Shown here: positions 43,428-53,189 of the stretch, one piece after another
Position numbering within the stretch: position 1 is the first letter of the stretch
Layout of the letters: each line of letters begins with the position of its first letter
NCBI RefSeq assembly: GCF_036607905.1
Contig: NZ_CP144555.1
Location: 1,922,001-1,986,000, forward strand
Length of the DNA: 64,000 nucleotides
Reading direction: 5' to 3'
DNA from: Streptomyces sp. SCSIO 75703
GTDB taxonomy: Bacteria; Actinomycetota; Actinomycetes; Streptomycetales; Streptomycetaceae
Notes under the pieces: generated by a model
The model's database searches: none
Told to the model about the DNA's origin: nothing
What the model saw: the letters and a program-made list of their open reading frames with translations, nothing else
Made by a program: the position numbers and the translations under genes

Positions 43428-43549
43428 AATATGAAGATGTCGGGATGTGGAGTTGTCGGCGCGGGACACCGCCCCGGCACACGCACACGGCACTGTATGC
43501 CGTACACCGTATTCCGTGAACCGTATGTCGTGAACCGTATGAAGATGTC
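43428..43549. repeat. Direct-repeat cluster upstream of the TPP riboswitch
   Basis: TATGAAGATGTC occurs at 43430-43441 and 43538-43549. Between them, CGTGAACCGTATG is repeated at 43515-43527 and 43529-43541, with degenerate relatives near 43493-43510 (GTATGCCGTACACCGTATTC). The region is noticeably AT-rich for this genome and occupies the place where the thiB operon promoter must be. Confidence 0.75.
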
Positions 43550-43564
43550 CCCGCGTCGGCCAGA

Positions 43565-44677
43565 CTACCTCTCGCTCGCGGCGAGCTGGCCACAGGCCCC
43601 GTCGATCTCCTGGCCCCGGGTGTCCCGGATGGTCACCGGCACGCCGTGCGCCGCGATCGCCTCCACGAACGCCTTCTCGTCCTCGGGCCGCGACGCGGTC
43701 CACTTCGAGCCGGGTGTCGGGTTGAGCGGGATCAGGTTGACGTGCACGGGCTTGCCCTTGAGCAGCCGGCCGAGCCGGTCACCGCGCCACGCCTGGTCGT
43801 TGATTTCCCGGATCAGCGCGTACTCGATGGAGAGCCGCCGCCCGGACTTCGCCGCGTACGCGAAGCCCGCCTCCAGCACCTCCCGCACCTTCCACCGGGT
43901 GTTGACCGGGACGAGGGTGTCACGCAGCTCGTCGTCGGGGGCGTGCAGCGAGATCGCCAGACGGCACTTGAAGCCCTCGTCCAAGAAGCGGTGGATGGCG
44001 GGGACCAGACCGACGGTGGAGACGGTGATGCCCCGCTGCGACAGGCCGAGGCCGTCCGGCTCGGGGTCGGTGAGCCGGCGGATGGCGCCGACGACCCGCC
44101 GGTAGTTGGCGAGCGGCTCGCCCATACCCATGAACACGATGTTGCTGAGCCGGGCCGGTCCGCCGGGGACCTCGCCGTCGCGCAGGGCACGCATGCCGTC
44201 CACGATCTGGTGCACGATCTCGGCCGTCGACAGGTTCCGGTCCAGGCCCGCCTGCCCGGTCGCGCAGAACGGGCAGTTCATGCCGCAGCCCGCCTGGGAG
44301 CTGATGCACATGGTCACCCGGTCCGGGTAGCGCATCAGGACGGACTCGACGAGGGTGCCGTCGAAGAGGCGCCACAGCGTCTTGCGGGTGGTTCCCTCGT
44401 CCGTCGACAGATGCCGCACGACCGTCATCAGCTCGGGCAGCAGCGCCTCCCGGAGTCCCTCGCGGGCGCGCGCCGGGATGTCGGTCCACTGCTCCGGGTC
44501 GTGCGCGTAGCGCGCGAAGTAGTGCTGGGAGAGCTGCCGGGCACGGAACGGCTTCTCACCGATCGCGGCGACGGCCTCCTTGCGCTCGGCCGGCGTGAGA
44601 TCGGCGAGGTGACGCGGCGGACGCTGCGCCCCGCGGGGCGCGACGAAGGTGAGCTCACCGGGGACGGGTCGGGCCAC
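43565..44677 (-). CDS. rlmN: Dual-specificity 23S rRNA/tRNA adenine-C2 methyltransferase
   Basis: RlmN is a radical-SAM enzyme that methylates A2503 of 23S rRNA and A37 of some tRNAs. The protein has 370 residues from GTG 44677, the start preceded by AGAGGAG and giving the usual [16 protein letters not shown]. The radical-SAM cysteines are in [14 protein letters not shown] near residue 135 (C-x3-C-x2-C). GMGEPLANY near 180, STVGLVPAI near 225 and a C-terminal cysteine needed for methyl transfer ([11 protein letters not shown]) are present. It lies next to cdsA in the conserved core block. Confidence 0.96.
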   Translation of the reverse strand: MARPVPGELTFVAPRGAQRPPRHLADLTPAERKEAVAAIGEKPFRARQLSQHYFARYAHDPEQWTDIPARAREGLREALLPELMTVVRHLSTDEGTTRKTLWRLFDGTLVESVLMRYPDRVTMCISSQAGCGMNCPFCATGQAGLDRNLSTAEIVHQIVDGMRALRDGEVPGGPARLSNIVFMGMGEPLANYRRVVGAIRRLTDPEPDGLGLSQRGITVSTVGLVPAIHRFLDEGFKCRLAISLHAPDDELRDTLVPVNTRWKVREVLEAGFAYAAKSGRRLSIEYALIREINDQAWRGDRLGRLLKGKPVHVNLIPLNPTPGSKWTASRPEDEKAFVEAIAAHGVPVTIRDTRGQEIDGACGQLAASER

Positions 44678-44882
44678 GGTCGGGCAACTCCTCTGGACGA
44701 CGGGCCTACGGCACCCCCGCGCACGGCGGGAAGACGGCAAGGCCATGCCGGAGCCAGGAGACCTCACGGGACCGTCCCCGCCGACGGTCACCGGCCGCGG
44801 AAGCGGGCCGGCGGAAGCGGCGGGAACACGGGAAAGGGCCCGCGGACAGCGCCACGGGCCCTTCCAGCGTACCCGATGCCTG

Positions 44883-46016
44883 TCAACCCGATCCGACGAA
44901 GAGCACCAGCAGCAGCCACACCACCGGCGCCGTCGGCAGCAGGGAGTCCAGCCGGTCCATGATGCCGCCGTGCCCCGGCAGCAGCGTGCCCATGTCCTTG
45001 ATGCCCAGATCGCGCTTGATCATGGACTCGCCCAGGTCGCCCAGCGTGGCGCTGGCCGCGACCGCGAGCCCCAGCAGCAGCCCCTGCCACCAGGAACCGC
45101 CGTCGATCAGGAACTGCGTGCACAGCGCGCCCGCCGCCATGGCGAAGGCCACCGCGCCGATCAGGCCCTCCCGGGTCTTGCCGGGGCTGATGCGCGGGGC
45201 CAGCTTGGTCCGGCCGAACCGCCAGCCGACCGCGTACGCCCCGGTGTCGCTGACCACCGTCAGCACCAGGAAGGTCAGCACGCGCCAGGCGCCGTCGTCG
45301 GCGGCGAGCATCATGGTGACGAACGTGGCGAGGAACGGCACGTAGAACGCGGCGAACACGCCCGCCGTGACATCCCGCAGGTAGTCCTGCGGCGGTCGCG
45401 CCATCCGCCACACCAGCACCGCCAGCGCGGTCAGCGCCATGGCGATCCACGCGCCCTCGGCGCCCCGCGCGTACCCGGCGACGACCATGGCCGCGCCGCC
45501 CACCGCCAGCGGCACCAGGGGCGCCTTGACGCCCTTGCGCTCCTCCAGCCGCGAGGTCAGCTCCCACAGCCCCACGACCACGGCGACCGCGACCACGGCG
45601 ACGAAGACGGCCTTGACGACGAAGAGCGACGCGACGATCACCGCGCCGAGCCCCACGCCGACCCCTATCGCGGCCCCCAGGTCCCGCCCCGCGCTCTTCT
45701 TCTGCGGCGGCCCGGCGGCCGGCTGCGGGGTGTCGGGCATGGGCTCCGGATTCTGCGGCGCCGCCGGGTACGGCCGCGCGGGCGGGGTGTCGTCGCGGAA
45801 GAGGGGACCACCGTGCCCGGCGGCCCCCCGGTCGTCCTGGTCACCGCCGTGTCCGTGTCCGGGGACGCCGGGGACGACGGGCATGGGGCGGGTCTGCTGC
45901 GCCTGGTGCGCATCGTGGGCGGGCCCCGCCGGGGCGGTGGCCCCCTGGGCAGGCCCCTGGTCGGGCGGCCCCCCGTACCCGGCGTGTGGCGGCGCTCCCC
46001 AGGAAGAGTGGTTCAT
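44883..46016 (-). CDS. cdsA: Phosphatidate cytidylyltransferase
   Basis: CdsA makes CDP-diacylglycerol from phosphatidate and CTP in the membrane, the entry to all phospholipids. The protein is 377 residues: about 110 N-terminal residues are Pro/Gly/His-rich and disordered, then about eight membrane helices follow. The family signature lies near residues 325-355: [18 protein letters not shown] followed by [16 protein letters not shown]. The ATG overlaps the frr stop by one base (TGATG). The long disordered N-terminus is usual in streptomycetes. Confidence 0.96.
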   Translation of the reverse strand: MNHSSWGAPPHAGYGGPPDQGPAQGATAPAGPAHDAHQAQQTRPMPVVPGVPGHGHGGDQDDRGAAGHGGPLFRDDTPPARPYPAAPQNPEPMPDTPQPAAGPPQKKSAGRDLGAAIGVGVGLGAVIVASLFVVKAVFVAVVAVAVVVGLWELTSRLEERKGVKAPLVPLAVGGAAMVVAGYARGAEGAWIAMALTALAVLVWRMARPPQDYLRDVTAGVFAAFYVPFLATFVTMMLAADDGAWRVLTFLVLTVVSDTGAYAVGWRFGRTKLAPRISPGKTREGLIGAVAFAMAAGALCTQFLIDGGSWWQGLLLGLAVAASATLGDLGESMIKRDLGIKDMGTLLPGHGGIMDRLDSLLPTAPVVWLLLVLFVGSG

Positions 46017-46573
46017 CAGACCTCGAGCAGTTCGGCTTCCTTGTGCTTCAGGAGCTCGTCCACCTGCGCCACGTACTTCGCGGTGGTGTCGTCGAGCTCC
46101 TTCTCCGCACGGCGGCCCTCGTCCTCGCCGACCTCGCCGTCCTTGACGAGCTTGTCGATGGCGTCCTTGGCCTTGCGGCGCACGGCGCGGATGGACACCT
46201 TGGCGTCCTCGCCCTTGGCCCGCGCGACCTTGATGAACTCGCGGCGGCGCTCCTCGGTCAGCTCGGGGAAGACCACCCGGATGATACTGCCGTCGTTGCT
46301 GGGGTTGACGCCCAGGTCGGAGTCGCGGATCGCCTGCTCGATGTTGCGCAGCGCGGTCTTGTCGAACGGCGTCACCACGGCCATGCGCGGCTCGGGCACG
46401 GAGAACGAGGCCAGCTGGTTGATCGGCGTCGGCGCCCCGTAGTACTCGGCCACGATCTTGTTGAACATCGCCGGGTGCGCACGGCCGGTGCGGATCGCGG
46501 CGAAGTCCTCCTTGGCGACCACGACGGCCTTCTCCATCTTCTCCTCGGCTTCGAGGAGGCTCTCTTCGATCAC
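46016..46573 (-). CDS. frr: Ribosome recycling factor
   Basis: Frr splits post-termination ribosomes with EF-G. Starting at GTG 46573 gives 185 residues, the exact family length, beginning with a Val-Ile-Glu-Glu-type N-terminus (read as Met) and [20 protein letters not shown]. The two-domain L shape is implied by the intact sequence: [20 protein letters not shown] near 30, [15 protein letters not shown] near 70, [20 protein letters not shown] near 90, and the C-terminal helix. It is in the pyrH-frr-cdsA order. Confidence 0.96.
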   Translation of the reverse strand: MIEESLLEAEEKMEKAVVVAKEDFAAIRTGRAHPAMFNKIVAEYYGAPTPINQLASFSVPEPRMAVVTPFDKTALRNIEQAIRDSDLGVNPSNDGSIIRVVFPELTEERRREFIKVARAKGEDAKVSIRAVRRKAKDAIDKLVKDGEVGEDEGRRAEKELDDTTAKYVAQVDELLKHKEAELLEV

Positions 46574-46758
46574 CACTTGCTCCTGCGTGTCTTGAGTAAG
46601 GCCCGGCCGCGCTCCCGTGGGGGCGGCGGCCGGCTGCGTCGCGTCTTCTTCCTGCACGGTTCCCGACCGGCGGGACATTGTCCATCCCCCGGCCCGGCAC
46701 CGTCCCCGCCGTCGCCCGGACAGGTGGCGTCCGGCCACGGAGGGGGGTGGTTCTCCGG

Positions 46759-47613
<855 letters not shown>

Positions 47614-47723
47614 TCAGATCTGCTGTCGCCCCGCGCCGCGCGCGTGCGCGGCACGGCGTACGCGCGCGGTGCGGACGACTGCCGCCGACCCTACCGGGGT
47701 CGTGCGTCCGTCGCGGTACGGAG

Positions 47724-48560
47724 TCAGATGCCGACCTTGATACGCGAGAAGCGCTTCAGGGTGACACCGGCCTCGTCCAGCACCTGCTGGACCGACTTCT
47801 TGTTGTCCAGCGCGTAGGGCTGGCCGAGGAGCGTGGCCTCCTTGAAGAACCCGTTGAGGCGACCCTCGACGATCTTCGGGAGGGCGGCCTCGGGCTTGCC
47901 CTCGGCGCGGGTGGTCTCCTCGGCGACGCGGCGCTCGCTCTCGACGACCTCGGCCGGCACGTCCTCCTTGGCGAGGTACTTCGGCGCGAAGGCGGCGATG
48001 TGCTGGGCGACGCCCTTGGCGACCTCGGCGTTCGGCTTGTCCAGCTCGACGAGGACACCGATCTGCGGGGGCAGGTCGGGCATCGTGCGGTGCATGTAGG
48101 CGGCCACGAAGCCGCCGGAGAACTGCGCGAAGCGGTCCAGGACGATCTTCTCGCCCAGGTTGGCGTTGGCCTCGTCCACGAACGCCTGGACGGTCTTGCC
48201 GGCCTCGATCTCGGAGGCGAGCAGCGCCTCGATGTCGGCCGGGGCGACCTTGGCGACGTGCTCGGCGATGGCCTGCGCCACGCTCTGGAACTTCTCGCCC
48301 TTGGCGACGAAGTCCGTCTCGCACTTCAGCTCGACGAGGACGCCGGAGGTGTTGTCGTCGGCGAGGAGCGAGACGACCGCGCCGTTCTCGGCGGAGCGGC
48401 CCTCGCGCTTGGCGACGCCCTTCTGGCCCTTGATGCGGAGCGCCTCGACGGCCTTGTCGACGTTGCCCTCGGCCTCGTCCAGCGCCTTCTTGCAGTCCAT
48501 CATGCCGGCGCCCGTGAGCTCGCGGAGCTTCTTGACGTCGGCGGCGGTGTAGTTCGCCAT
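47724..48560 (-). CDS. tsf: Translation elongation factor Ts
   Basis: EF-Ts is the nucleotide exchange factor of EF-Tu. The product is 278 residues. The N-terminal UBA-like domain begins MANYTAADVKKLRELTGAGM, followed by MDCKKALDEAEGNVDKA. The EF-Tu contact motif is LKCETDFVAKGEKF near residue 80, and a coiled-coil region follows. It lies downstream of rpsB on the minus strand with 197 bases between them that contain strong stem-loops. Confidence 0.97.
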   Translation of the reverse strand: MANYTAADVKKLRELTGAGMMDCKKALDEAEGNVDKAVEALRIKGQKGVAKREGRSAENGAVVSLLADDNTSGVLVELKCETDFVAKGEKFQSVAQAIAEHVAKVAPADIEALLASEIEAGKTVQAFVDEANANLGEKIVLDRFAQFSGGFVAAYMHRTMPDLPPQIGVLVELDKPNAEVAKGVAQHIAAFAPKYLAKEDVPAEVVESERRVAEETTRAEGKPEAALPKIVEGRLNGFFKEATLLGQPYALDNKKSVQQVLDEAGVTLKRFSRIKVGI

Positions 48561-48670
48561 GAGTCTGTGAGTCTTTCTCGAAGTCTGGAGGTTCGGAGAT
48601 CTGCGGGGCCCGCGGTCTCCACGGCCCAGGGAGCCGTGACCGCGTGACCGGCCGCCGACCTACGGGTGAA

Positions 48671-48739
48671 CGGCGGGAGCGCCCGGCACACCTTCCCCGG
48701 CCCGGAGGCCGGGGGCCGGCGCGGTCCGCGCTCCCGCCG
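48671..48739 (-). terminator. Compound hairpin in the rpsB-tsf spacer
   Basis: CGGCGGGAGCGC (48671-48682) pairs with GCGCTCCCGCCG (48728-48739) over 12 bp. Nested within the loop, CCCCGGCC (48695-48702) pairs with GGCCGGGG (48707-48714). The structure follows the rpsB stop by 18 bases and probably partially terminates transcription ahead of tsf. Confidence 0.75.
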
Positions 48740-48757
48740 TCGACACCGACGGGACGG

Positions 48758-49675
48758 TCAGCCCTGCTCGCCCTCGGCGGCGGCGGGGGCCTCGGCCGGC
48801 TTCTCGGCCGCGGCGGGCTCCTCCGTGGCGGCGGGGGCCTCGGCGGCGGGGGCTTCGGCGGCGGGGGCCTCGGCGGCGGCGGGGGCCTCGGCCTTCTCGG
48901 CCTTCTCGCCCTGGAGCAGGTCGCGCTCCCACTCGGCGAGCGGCTCGCCGGCGGCCTTCTCACCCTTGTCACCGGTGGCGGCGCCGGAACGGGCGATGAG
49001 GCCCTCGGCGACGGCGTCGGCGATCACACGGGTGAGCAGGGTGACGGAGCGGATCGCGTCGTCGTTGCCCGGGATCTTGTAGTCGACCTCGTCGGGGTCG
49101 CAGTTGGTGTCGAGGATCGCGACGACCGGGATGTTGAGCTTGCGGGCCTCGCCGACCGCGATGTGCTCCTTCTTGGTGTCCACGATCCAGACGGCGCTGG
49201 GCACCTTGGACATCTCGCGGATACCGCCGAGGGTCTTCTCCAGCTTGGCCTTCTCGCGGGAGAGGACCAGCAGCTCCTTCTTGGTGAGGCCGGAGGCGGC
49301 CACGTCCTCGAAGTCGATCTGCTCGAGCTCCTTGAGGCGCTGCAGACGCTTGTAGACGGTCGAGAAGTTGGTGAGCATGCCGCCCAGCCAGCGCTGGTTC
49401 ACGAAGGGCATGCCGACGCGGGTCGCCTGCTCGGCGATGGCCTCCTGCGCCTGCTTCTTCGTACCGACGAACATGACCGTGCCGCCGTGGGCGACGGTCT
49501 CCTTGACGAACTCGTAGGCGCGGTCGATGTACGACAGCGACTGGAGCAGGTCGATGATGTAGATGCCGTTGCGCTCGGTGAAGATGAAGCGCTTCATCTT
49601 CGGGTTCCAGCGACGGGTCTGGTGACCGAAGTGGACGCCGCTCTCCAGCAGCTCCCGCATCGTGACGACGGCCAT
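48758..49675 (-). CDS. rpsB: 30S ribosomal protein S2
   Basis: Ribosomal protein S2 is 305 residues from ATG 49675 ([20 protein letters not shown]). S2 signatures are [20 protein letters not shown] near 16, [20 protein letters not shown] near 95 and [20 protein letters not shown] near 180. The C-terminal 45 residues are a low-complexity Ala/Glu/Pro tail built from AEAPAA-type repeats, a known feature of streptomycete S2. It leads the rpsB-tsf unit. Confidence 0.97.
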   Translation of the reverse strand: MAVVTMRELLESGVHFGHQTRRWNPKMKRFIFTERNGIYIIDLLQSLSYIDRAYEFVKETVAHGGTVMFVGTKKQAQEAIAEQATRVGMPFVNQRWLGGMLTNFSTVYKRLQRLKELEQIDFEDVAASGLTKKELLVLSREKAKLEKTLGGIREMSKVPSAVWIVDTKKEHIAVGEARKLNIPVVAILDTNCDPDEVDYKIPGNDDAIRSVTLLTRVIADAVAEGLIARSGAATGDKGEKAAGEPLAEWERDLLQGEKAEKAEAPAAAEAPAAEAPAAEAPAATEEPAAAEKPAEAPAAAEGEQG

Positions 49676-49956
49676 GGCCGTATCTCCTTGATTTTCTCGG
49701 TTGTGCCGCGGGAACCGGACGGCTCCCGCGCCTGACGCCCACGATGCGCCGTGCCACGAGGGACCGAGGGGCGCTGCTACCCGGGCTGCGGCTGCTGCCG
49801 GCCCTGGTACCGGGGCGTGCGAAGTCGACCCGATGACCCGGGTCGCCATCAGAAGTGTACGGGACCGGAGGACCACCGGGTGACGCGGTTGTCCACAACC
49901 GGACACCCGTCCACAGGTCCGCACACGCCGGATGCCGCCTACGGGACAGTTCCGGC

Positions 49957-51348
49957 ATGAGAACGCGAGCACGGATGCGGGCGCCGGAGCGGGGACGTCG
50001 GCGGGGTCGGGAAGAGGAGCAAGGGCGAGGGCGAGGGCGGAGGCGAAGGCAACGGCAGGGGCGGGAGTGCGGGCGGGGACCGGGCCCGAAGGCAGGGCGG
50101 GAGTGGTGGGGTCGAGGACGAGGGGGGAAGCGCGGAGGGCTCGGACGCGGGGGCCGAGTTGGTCGGGTGGCCGGGCCGGTGAGAGGACGGGTGGTGGGGT
50201 CAGGCGGTCGGGTGGCGGGGCCGATGAGAGGACGGATGCCGGGATCAGGCGGTCGGGTGGCGGGGCCGCGCGGTCAGGTGAGCGAGCCGGTGCGGGAGCC
50301 GACGTCGAGATCGGTGAAGGGGCCGGTGCGGGAGCCGACGTCGAGATCGGTGAAGGGGCCGATGCGGGACCCGACGTCGAGATCGGTCAAGGGGCCGATG
50401 CGGGACCCGACGTCGAGATCGGTCAAGGGGCCGATGGCGGGGCGTGGGCCCGGTCGGGTGCGGGTGCCGGGTCGGGTGCGGGTGCCCGGGTGGGGGCGGG
50501 TGCCCGGGTGGGGGCGGGTGCTGGAGTGGGTTGAGGGTTGCGCGCGAGGACGGGGCAGGGTGCCGGTGCCGACGGGCGCGCGAGTGGGTGCGGGCGCGCG
50601 GGGTGGTGTGCGCGCCGGGCCGGCGGCGCGGGTGCGGGTGCGGGCCGGGGTGTGGATGGGGGCGTGGGGGCTGATGGTGCCGGGGGTGCTGGCACCGGGG
50701 GTGGGGGCGGAGGGGAGGGGGGAGGGGGTGGGGGCGGCCCCCCTGGTGACCGCTACGCCGCTCGGCCTCCTCGCCACTCCCTCCGACGTCACCGCTCCCG
50801 GCCCCGTCCCCGACGTCGCCGCTCTGGACCTCCGCGTCCTGGACGCCCCCACCCCCGACGTCCCCGCCCTCGCCCGGAACTGGCCGGTGGGCCGGCGGCC
50901 GGCGGTCGTCCGGGGCTGGGAGCCGCCGTCGACGCCCTACGGGCCGGGGCACCGCGGTGTCGATCTCGCCGCCGCGGCGTCCGGGCCCGTGCGGTCGGTG
51001 GCGGCCGGGCGGGTGTCCTTCGCCGGCCGGGTGGGCGGCTGGGGCGTCGTCTCCGTGGAGTTGGCCGGCACGGGTGATCCGCCGCTGCGGACGACGTACC
51101 TCCCGGTCGCCGCGTCCGTGGGGCGCGGCGACGAGGTGGCCGCCGGTGACGTGCTGGGCACGCTGGAGCCGGCGGGGCCGCACTGTGCGGGCTGCCTGCA
51201 CTGGGGTCTGCTGCGCGGAGAGGTCTACCTCAATCCGCTGGCGCTCCTGCCGCCGTGGCTGCTCGACGGGGGCCCGCCCCGGCTGCTGCCGGTGCTCGGT
51301 GTTCCGCTTCCGCGGCCGGAGGGCGGCCGGATCACGGGCACACCCTGA
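49957..51348 (+). CDS. M23 family peptidase with long repeat-rich N-terminal region
   Basis: The C-terminal part (about residues 310-440) is an M23 (lysostaphin/LytM-type) zinc endopeptidase-like domain: [20 protein letters not shown] with the H-x3-D ligands, [20 protein letters not shown], and CLHWGLLRG with the last His. The H-x-H motif usually reads HLHWG; here it is GCLHWG, so one His may be missing. The first half is Arg/Gly/Val/Pro-rich and contains a 15-residue repeat and four copies of a 12-residue repeat ([12 protein letters not shown]). The start is uncertain: ATG 49957 keeps the frame through the repeats, while ATG 50656 would give a 230-residue protein starting near a signal-like [18 protein letters not shown]. 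Divergent from rpsB. Confidence 0.65.
   Translation: MRTRARMRAPERGRRRGREEEQGRGRGRRRRQRQGRECGRGPGPKAGREWWGRGRGGKRGGLGRGGRVGRVAGPVRGRVVGSGGRVAGPMRGRMPGSGGRVAGPRGQVSEPVREPTSRSVKGPVREPTSRSVKGPMRDPTSRSVKGPMRDPTSRSVKGPMAGRGPGRVRVPGRVRVPGWGRVPGWGRVLEWVEGCARGRGRVPVPTGARVGAGARGGVRAGPAARVRVRAGVWMGAWGLMVPGVLAPGVGAEGRGEGVGAAPLVTATPLGLLATPSDVTAPGPVPDVAALDLRVLDAPTPDVPALARNWPVGRRPAVVRGWEPPSTPYGPGHRGVDLAAAASGPVRSVAAGRVSFAGRVGGWGVVSVELAGTGDPPLRTTYLPVAASVGRGDEVAAGDVLGTLEPAGPHCAGCLHWGLLRGEVYLNPLALLPPWLLDGGPPRLLPVLGVPLPRPEGGRITGTP
50161..50268 (+). repeat. 45-bp tandem repeat, about 2.4 copies
   Basis: Units at 50161-50205 and 50206-50250 plus a partial copy to 50268 begin GGTCGGGTGG and end TCAGGC. Being a multiple of three, they encode [19 protein letters not shown] repeats in the M23 gene frame. 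Confidence 0.85.
50290..50433 (+). repeat. Four tandem copies of a 36-bp unit
   Basis: Units start at 50290, 50326, 50362 and 50398. The first two share GTGCGGGAGCC, and the last two differ by the same substitutions (ATGCGGGACCC and GTCAAG for GTGAAG), showing duplication of a two-unit block. In the M23 frame each encodes a 12-residue repeat, and GC3 is highest in that frame (11 of 12 codons) and in one antisense frame. Confidence 0.92.
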
Positions 51349-51381
51349 CGCCGGGGCCCACCGGGCGCCTTGCCGGCCGGG

Positions 51382-51963
51382 TCAGCCCCGTACGCCGCGC
51401 AGGGCCATGGACACCGCGGCCTCGGTGATCGTCTCGGGGTCCTCGGCGGCGCCCAGTTCGATCCGGCGCACGGCCGAGTCCACGACGCCCTGCAGCAGCA
51501 TGGCCGCCAGCCGGGGCTGGGCGTGCCCCATCTCGGCCAGCGCCTCGACGATCATGGCGATGAGCCCGCCGTGGGCCGCCCGGATCTTCTCGCGCGCCCC
51601 GGCGTCCAGTTCGCTGGCCGAGATCGCGACGACGGCGCGGTGCCGGCGGTCGCCGACGAGGGCGAGCTGCTTGCGCACGTACGCCTCGACCTTGCCCTCG
51701 GGTGTGGCCTCCTGGGCCAGGGCCGCCTCGACCTCCGCCGCCCAGACGGGGAAGTCGACCGCGCAGAGTTCCTCGACGACGGCGGCGCGCGAGCGGAAGT
51801 ACTCGTAGACGGAGGACCGGGCCAGACCCGTCCGCTCGGCGAGAGCGGGGAAGGTCAGGGCATCGGTACCGCCGTGGGACAGCAGGGAGCGTGCCGCGTC
51901 CAGCAGGGCGGCACGCTGCATCGACCGGTGCTCGGCCACGGAGGCCGCTCGAATCCTTGGCAC
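51382..51963 (-). CDS. TetR-family transcriptional regulator
   Basis: This 193-residue regulator has an N-terminal HTH at about residues 15-60 (QRAALLDAARSLLSHGGTDA, LTFPALAERTGLARSSVYEY) and a helical ligand-binding domain that is not diagnostic. GTG 51963 (VPRIRAASVAEHRSM) is chosen; an ATG at 52008 would add 15 residues. It sits between the M23 gene (convergent) and whiG (same strand). The target and ligand are unknown. Confidence 0.88.
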   Translation of the reverse strand: MPRIRAASVAEHRSMQRAALLDAARSLLSHGGTDALTFPALAERTGLARSSVYEYFRSRAAVVEELCAVDFPVWAAEVEAALAQEATPEGKVEAYVRKQLALVGDRRHRAVVAISASELDAGAREKIRAAHGGLIAMIVEALAEMGHAQPRLAAMLLQGVVDSAVRRIELGAAEDPETITEAAVSMALRGVRG

Positions 51964-52068
51964 GCCTTCCACTGTACGGAGGTGACTGCCGGTATGGGAG
52001 TCGGCCACCGGGCGCGCGCCCGCCGACCGGGTGGCGGAGCGGTCCGGCTCTCGGCCGTCCGGGGCGGG

Positions 52069-52911
52069 TCAGCGCGCGAATCCGGCCAGTTTGCCGCGGA
52101 GCTGGAGGACGGATTTGGTGTGGATCTGGCTGACCCGGCTCTCCGTGACTCCGAGTACGTTGCCGATCTCGGCGAGGGTGAGGCCCTCGTAGTAGTAGAG
52201 CGTGACGACGGTCTTCTCCCGGTCGGGCAGGGTGTTGATGGCGCGGGCGAGGAAGCGGCGCAGTTCGCGGTCCTCGGCCACTTCCACCGGGTTGTCGGCG
52301 GCGGTGTCCTCCAGGGTGTCCATGAGGCTGAGCCGGTCGCCGCCCTCCTGCCCGGCGTGCAGCAGTTCCTCCAGTGCCACGACGTTGGCCAGGGACAACT
52401 GGCTGAAAACCGCGTGCAGGTCCTCCACCGCGATGCCCATCTCGCCGGCCACCTCGCCTTCGGAGGGGGTGCGGCGCAGCCTCGCCTCCAGGGTGGCGTA
52501 GGCGCGCTCGACATGGCGTGCCTTCTGGCGTACCGAGCGGGGGATCCAGTCCAGTGCGCGCAGTTCGTCGATCATCGCGCCGCGGATGCGGGTGATCGCG
52601 TACGTCTCGAACTTGATCTCCCGGTCGACGTCGAACTTCTCGATGGCGTCGATCAGTCCGAAGACTCCGGAGGAGACGAAGTCGGCCTGTTCGACGTTGG
52701 AGGGCAGTCCGACGCTGACCCGGCCCGCCACGTATTTGACGAGGGGCGAGTAGTGGAGGATGAGCTGTTCCCGCAGCCGCTCGTCTCCCGTCTCCTTGTA
52801 CGACCGCCACAACTCGTCGAGCGTCGAGGGAGCGGGCGGGCGCACGCCGCCACCGTCTCGGGCGGCCGGGGGGATCGCCGCCCTGTCGGACCCGGAGGTG
52901 TGCTGGGGCAT
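52069..52911 (-). CDS. whiG: RNA polymerase sigma factor WhiG (sporulation)
   Basis: This FliA-class sigma factor commits aerial hyphae to sporulation in Streptomyces. ATG 52911 gives 280 residues starting [20 protein letters not shown], the length and start of the S. coelicolor protein. Region 2 is at about residues 35-115 ([60 protein letters not shown]). Region 3 follows ([20 protein letters not shown]), then region 4.2 with the [23 protein letters not shown] near 245. The activity of WhiG homologues is held in check by RsiG with c-di-GMP. The 5' flank up to 53189 is non-coding. Confidence 0.97.
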   Translation of the reverse strand: MPQHTSGSDRAAIPPAARDGGGVRPPAPSTLDELWRSYKETGDERLREQLILHYSPLVKYVAGRVSVGLPSNVEQADFVSSGVFGLIDAIEKFDVDREIKFETYAITRIRGAMIDELRALDWIPRSVRQKARHVERAYATLEARLRRTPSEGEVAGEMGIAVEDLHAVFSQLSLANVVALEELLHAGQEGGDRLSLMDTLEDTAADNPVEVAEDRELRRFLARAINTLPDREKTVVTLYYYEGLTLAEIGNVLGVTESRVSQIHTKSVLQLRGKLAGFAR

Positions 52912-53189
52912 TCGTCGCCTTGTGCCGTTCTGCCGTGATCGTGTGTGGGGAGCCGATGGTGGCTGCCGGTCCACTGTCCGGTTGGTGCCCGTCTGTGCGG
53001 GGGCCCTCGTGAGCGTAGCGTGACTGAGCTGTCGCGGTGCGCGAGGGGCGGGGCGGAGCGGTATGCAGATACGTTCCGCTGAATGCTCCGAAGAGGTGGC
53101 GATGATCACTCTGCGCGATCACTCGACTACCTCAACTTCGGGAATTCCCAAGGGGGTAGGGGTTACCCCGGACGGCCGAACACGCTCGG
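52912..53189 (-). promoter_or_regulatory. whiG upstream region
   Basis: This 278-base spacer between the dprA stop and the whiG start must contain the whiG promoter. It includes the palindrome GGGAATTCCC at 53140-53149 and, nearby, GGGGGTAGGGGTTACCCC. I cannot single out -10/-35 boxes with confidence. Confidence 0.45.

Noticed and set aside
50290..50433. 36-bp repeats as a CRISPR array
   Set aside because: The units are directly adjacent with no spacers, are in frame with an ORF, and no cas genes are near.
50274..50852. Minus-strand frame of 192 residues through the 36-bp repeats ([11 protein letters not shown] repeats)
   Set aside because: GC3 is equally high because it mirrors the M23 frame, but its start lies inside the M23 domain on the opposite strand and no Shine-Dalgarno or family similarity supports it.
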